A DNA stretch of 46,031 nt from Lachnospiraceae bacterium (GTDB taxonomy: Bacteria; Bacillota; Clostridia; Lachnospirales; Lachnospiraceae), in the NCBI GenBank assembly GCA_017521985.1, contig JAFXAZ010000043.1, forward strand, positions 1 to 46,031, given 5' to 3'. The position numbers were made by a program, and so were the translations under genes. This document shows, piece after piece, positions 44,101 to 46,031 of the stretch. The first letter of the stretch is position 1. The number at the start of each line of letters is the position of its first letter. Below the pieces are notes generated by a model that was not told where the DNA came from, searched no databases, and saw only the letters and a program-made list of their open reading frames with translations.

Positions 44101-46031
44101 GGTAAAATACAGTACCTTAATGAGAGCGGCGAATATAAGGATATCCAAAAGGATGAAAACAGTATATGGACGTATGAAACGAATACATGGTATGACATTT
44201 CACTTAAATTAAATATTACGGATCAGACATATGACGTATATATTGGTGGCACTCCAGCGATAACAGGAGTGAAGCTCGCAACGACTATAAAAAATATCAG
44301 ATATATTGCTTGGTACGTTGGTTCGAAAGATGGCACGACTTCAACAATCCTGTTTGATGATTTGAGTGTAAAGGTTCCTTCTGAGACTAACGTAGTGGAG
44401 GGCTCCAGAGGCGATGATCAGATTAGAGAGAAGGGCTGTGTGATAACTAGGTATGAGAGTAAGGAGCGTGGTGCGCTTGCAATTACGGATATGACAACTG
44501 CTTATCTGCCATGGGCAACCTCTGCTGAGAGAGGTGTAATGCTTACCAATAACAGAGACGCATTTGTAGTACGTGATGAAGTAGCACTGAGAGAGGCGTC
44601 TGATGTTTACTGGTTCTCACATACCTTGCTTGAAAATACTATAGCAGTAAGTGAAGATGGTAAGAGTGCGATTATGACGGATCCACAGGGCAACAGAATG
44701 TGGGTAGGAATACTAGCAGCTTCTGATGAAAATGCAGTATTTGAGGTCAGAGATTGTACTCCATTACCGGGCTCACCAAATCCAGCAGTACAGAAGGATA
44801 ATTCAGCAGAGTATCACAAGCTTGCCATTAAGTTTGCAGGTGTGACAACCATGAGTGCTACAGTGGCTTACATTCCACTTCCACGTGATTTGTCCGTGAC
44901 GACACCGGAAAGTATTCCTGAGGTACCGGCTTCTCTGGATGAGTGGCAGATTCCGGATGGAGAGATGCCTTCCGTTGATAGCGTGACATTAGATGGTGTA
45001 GAAATCGAAGGCTTTAGTCCGACGAAAACAACCTATACTGTTACGGTAAGGAGCGACAAATTGGTGGATGGTAAGTTGCCTACAGTTGTGGCTAAGAAGG
45101 ATGGAGTAAATCTTGAGGTGACACAGGCAACAACCGATACTCCGACTGCTTCCTTCGTTGTTACAGAAGGCGGTACAAGCACTAAATTTACCATAAACTT
45201 TATCGTGAGAGTTGTTTATGGAAAAATGGTACAAGGATACTATATTACGGAGGATGACATTACCGTATCCACTATTCCACAGCCGGATATTGCTCACCCT
45301 AGAATGGTTCTTGATGGCAAGCTCGATACAAGATGGTCATCAAAAGATCCGGGGAACTGGATAATTCTCGACTTCGGACAAGAAAGAAGCTTTACCAAGA
45401 TTGATATCGCTATGTATCAAAGTCTTAAAAGAACTTACCTAATTGAAATCCTTGTGTCTAAGGATGGTGATGAATGGACGAGCGTGTATAATGGCCCGGA
45501 TAAGGATGTATTTGATGCAGACGGAAACCAGTTGGGAACAGTGGACTATGATTTTGGTGGAGAATATCAGGCACGATATATCAAAATTATTCTTAATGGT
45601 TGGGCTGAATACACAGGTCAAAATTGGAATAACATTGCAGAAATAGGCGGTGGTGGTGTCACAGGTGGCGACAGCAGCGACACAAGCGATAGCAGCGACG
45701 CAAGCGATAGCAGCGACACAAGCGACACAAGCGACACAAGCGACAGCAGCGACACAAGCGATAGCAGTGACACAAGCGATAGCAGTGATGCAAGCGATAG
45801 CAGTGATGCAAGCGATAGCAGTGATGCAAGCGATAGCAGCGACACAAGCGACAGTAGCGACACAAGCGATAGCAGCGATGATACGACGGTCTATACGTCT
45901 CATAAATCAGAAGATTTTAATACAATTGCGGTGGGTACCTTAGCCGTGGATGATAAATATGCAATGAAAGAAAGTTTGGGCAAGAATGGTAGGTTGCAAG
46001 CCTATGCCAATTCTATTATTGCAGCGGTCAA
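41167..46031 (+). CDS. Giant secreted heparinase II/III-family lyase, 3' partial
   Basis: At least 1621 residues, continuing past the window; ATG 41167 follows AAGGAGG. Layout: signal peptide 1-28; a beta domain (about 29-120); a membrane span at about 127-146 followed by a second signal-like segment 150-174 ending AQA; a Thr/Glu/Ala/Pro linker at about 219-243; a copper-amine-oxidase-N-like domain (about 285-380); the helical toroid of heparinase II/III lyases (about 416-760, with NWNPN near residue 583 and Y641); a C-terminal sheet domain holding HAHMDIGSF (H789, H791, D793). About 235 residues of LamG-like sequence interrupt this sheet domain near 847-1081. Then come a cadherin-like sandwich (about 1268-1350), an F5/8-type sugar-binding domain (about 1355-1495), an Asp/Ser linker (1502-1572) and the start of another domain. 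It should cleave an acidic polysaccharide at the cell surface; the substrate is unknown. Confidence 0.9.
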   Translation, partial: MKTKSFRLLTVLLAAVMMVALSLNVMAAKSNAVTKDGLTAQLVTDKDSYKAGGSVKASVQVKNNTGKEVFIFAQINAPEGVKLAGDTTAFDTHLQDGETWNTGGVTLSAADIAAGTTATGDNMQAGFWIVLTVLAVCGMIALFVYGKNKKTWLSIMLCMVMVAGMAVAAVPAQAADLNGDIELSCIIQVDGKDVPVTATVSYVINDDVAEEANEPIATKAPQATEAPQATEAPATPEPTEKPFQTSTLWYDSPMFVTKEEQEVVNAIMSDVLAMHKGSFKAYNDLEELKMPLAPVEIDMEMYVPLLFTAETLGATVSWDAATNTGTLTVNGQSHALNTDNVQLVDGEPYVAPAKLAEMLNTPYFVHYGLVVFGKDSTSFYAASANVQNEVLSMVRYLRPAGQQIYEDMVANFKTGEHPRLYATADDFTRVRGLVETDDFLAKCFDKLLLSADEILETEPYPYEVKAGATSLLYLENSSDRIETLAFVYQITGEEKYANRAWEELNQLCSVFPDWNPIHFLDIGKIMSGVAIGYDWLYNWMDDEQRELVKTAILERGIKESYLCYIGTPSNPPSTWCRSALNWNPNINRAALAGLIAICDEEFENGELEEIIIPSFELVMRSLEHHFNEWDPDGAWKEGPAYSIDTIIFDAEIMSLLETAIGTDYGIVAATNFTSSAYYQLYMHGPAGDFNYGDAAYKTTTNFNYEFYYARLFQDKSLGYERKAALEEGGSYDCDPVELIWYDPQWIGDKMEDLPLDKYFRKSEVVTMRSDWGEDGIYAGFISGLKDVTHAHMDIGSFVLDWAGTRWATDLGTDSASYVSEGKGYVVYRKRAEGHNTLVMDTLEAFGVGVENNTGLATLRSFDFNIIPKDTLVSDSTNRFAYDLGTGNQEALGTATIYARNVPRGEDADNIAIEITSNAYAARQRARIQIEPSLPYPDGEVEINYSMYVNSLTRTDACMLPRIIDGDNNKVQPVQFTADGKIQYLNESGEYKDIQKDENSIWTYETNTWYDISLKLNITDQTYDVYIGGTPAITGVKLATTIKNIRYIAWYVGSKDGTTSTILFDDLSVKVPSETNVVEGSRGDDQIREKGCVITRYESKERGALAITDMTTAYLPWATSAERGVMLTNNRDAFVVRDEVALREASDVYWFSHTLLENTIAVSEDGKSAIMTDPQGNRMWVGILAASDENAVFEVRDCTPLPGSPNPAVQKDNSAEYHKLAIKFAGVTTMSATVAYIPLPRDLSVTTPESIPEVPASLDEWQIPDGEMPSVDSVTLDGVEIEGFSPTKTTYTVTVRSDKLVDGKLPTVVAKKDGVNLEVTQATTDTPTASFVVTEGGTSTKFTINFIVRVVYGKMVQGYYITEDDITVSTIPQPDIAHPRMVLDGKLDTRWSSKDPGNWIILDFGQERSFTKIDIAMYQSLKRTYLIEILVSKDGDEWTSVYNGPDKDVFDADGNQLGTVDYDFGGEYQARYIKIILNGWAEYTGQNWNNIAEIGGGGVTGGDSSDTSDSSDASDSSDTSDTSDTSDSSDTSDSSDTSDSSDASDSSDASDSSDASDSSDTSDSSDTSDSSDDTTVYTSHKSEDFNTIAVGTLAVDDKYAMKESLGKNGRLQAYANSIIAAV
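45670..45882 (+). repeat. Asp/Ser tandem-repeat linker in the lyase gene
   Basis: About 71 codons of almost only GAC/GAT, AGC, GCA and ACA, encoding (D-S-S-D-T/A-S)n. The unit is 18 bases with 9-base variants; around 45776-45833 three 18-base units are identical in a row. It separates the F5/8-type domain from the next domain. All six frames are open here because of the repeat, so other reading frames in it are not genes. Confidence 0.92.

Noticed and set aside
45670-45882. Possible CRISPR-like array.
   Set aside because: The units are contiguous and codon-phased with no unique spacers.
45439-45943. Long open frames on both strands across the Asp/Ser repeat, including Ala/Cys- and Ser/Leu-rich ones.
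   Set aside because: They arise because the 9- and 18-base repeat unit has no stop in any frame; the plus frame from 41167 reads through with recognised domains on both sides.

Overview
The window looks like chromosomal DNA of a gut-type Clostridia, most likely a Lachnospiraceae member. The reasons are the low-to-moderate GC content, strong AGGAGG-type ribosome sites, a DUF4250 gene, an LplABC-type sugar importer with no ATPase gene, YesN-type AraC regulators with membrane sensor domains, and a large set of intracellular glycosidases. No tRNA, rRNA, CRISPR array, integrase or transposase was seen, and no stretch above 300 bases lacks a gene.

Region 1 (1-13396) is one same-strand run of tightly spaced genes. 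It holds a 5'-truncated membrane AraC regulator, a GH43 enzyme resembling exo-beta-1,3-galactanases, a GH106-like enzyme, a small NifU-domain protein, a GH38 alpha-mannosidase, a GH105 unsaturated-uronyl hydrolase and a GH115-like enzyme. None of the enzymes has a signal peptide, so they probably finish imported oligosaccharides in the cytoplasm. The mix suits a plant glycan carrying galactose, rhamnose and glucuronic acid, for example an arabinogalactan side chain; this is inference. Its base composition is visibly more AT-rich than what follows. A phosphohexomutase (13487-15205) closes the run at a bidirectional terminator.

Region 2 (15320-29510) is mostly housekeeping: a GH31 alpha-glucosidase, a membrane-anchored hypothetical protein, ClpB, DUF4250, an AAA-ATPase/PD-(D/E)XK protein bounded by a 37-bp imperfect direct repeat of the DUF4250 3' end, a polysaccharide deacetylase, a very large GT-C/PMT-type glycosyltransferase, RarA and a cupin-AraC regulator. 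RarA and the AraC gene converge on a 17-bp-arm palindrome that contains both stop codons.

Region 3 (29511-33499) is a four-gene cassette of two sugar-isomerase-like TIM barrels alternating with two Gfo/Idh/MocA dehydrogenases, divergent from the cupin-AraC gene. This is the composition expected of oxidative (keto-sugar) glycoside or polyol processing.

Region 4 (33500-46031) holds a second membrane AraC regulator, a sugar ABC importer (lipoprotein plus two permeases), an N-acetylneuraminate-lyase/DapA-family aldolase, a YhcH-family protein and a giant secreted heparinase II/III-family lyase that runs off the window. A nearly identical 35-bp block lies upstream of both the regulator and the importer and is the best candidate operator for the regulator. 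The lyase has an unusual export region, a LamG-like domain apparently inserted into its C-terminal sheet domain, and an Asp/Ser repeat linker.
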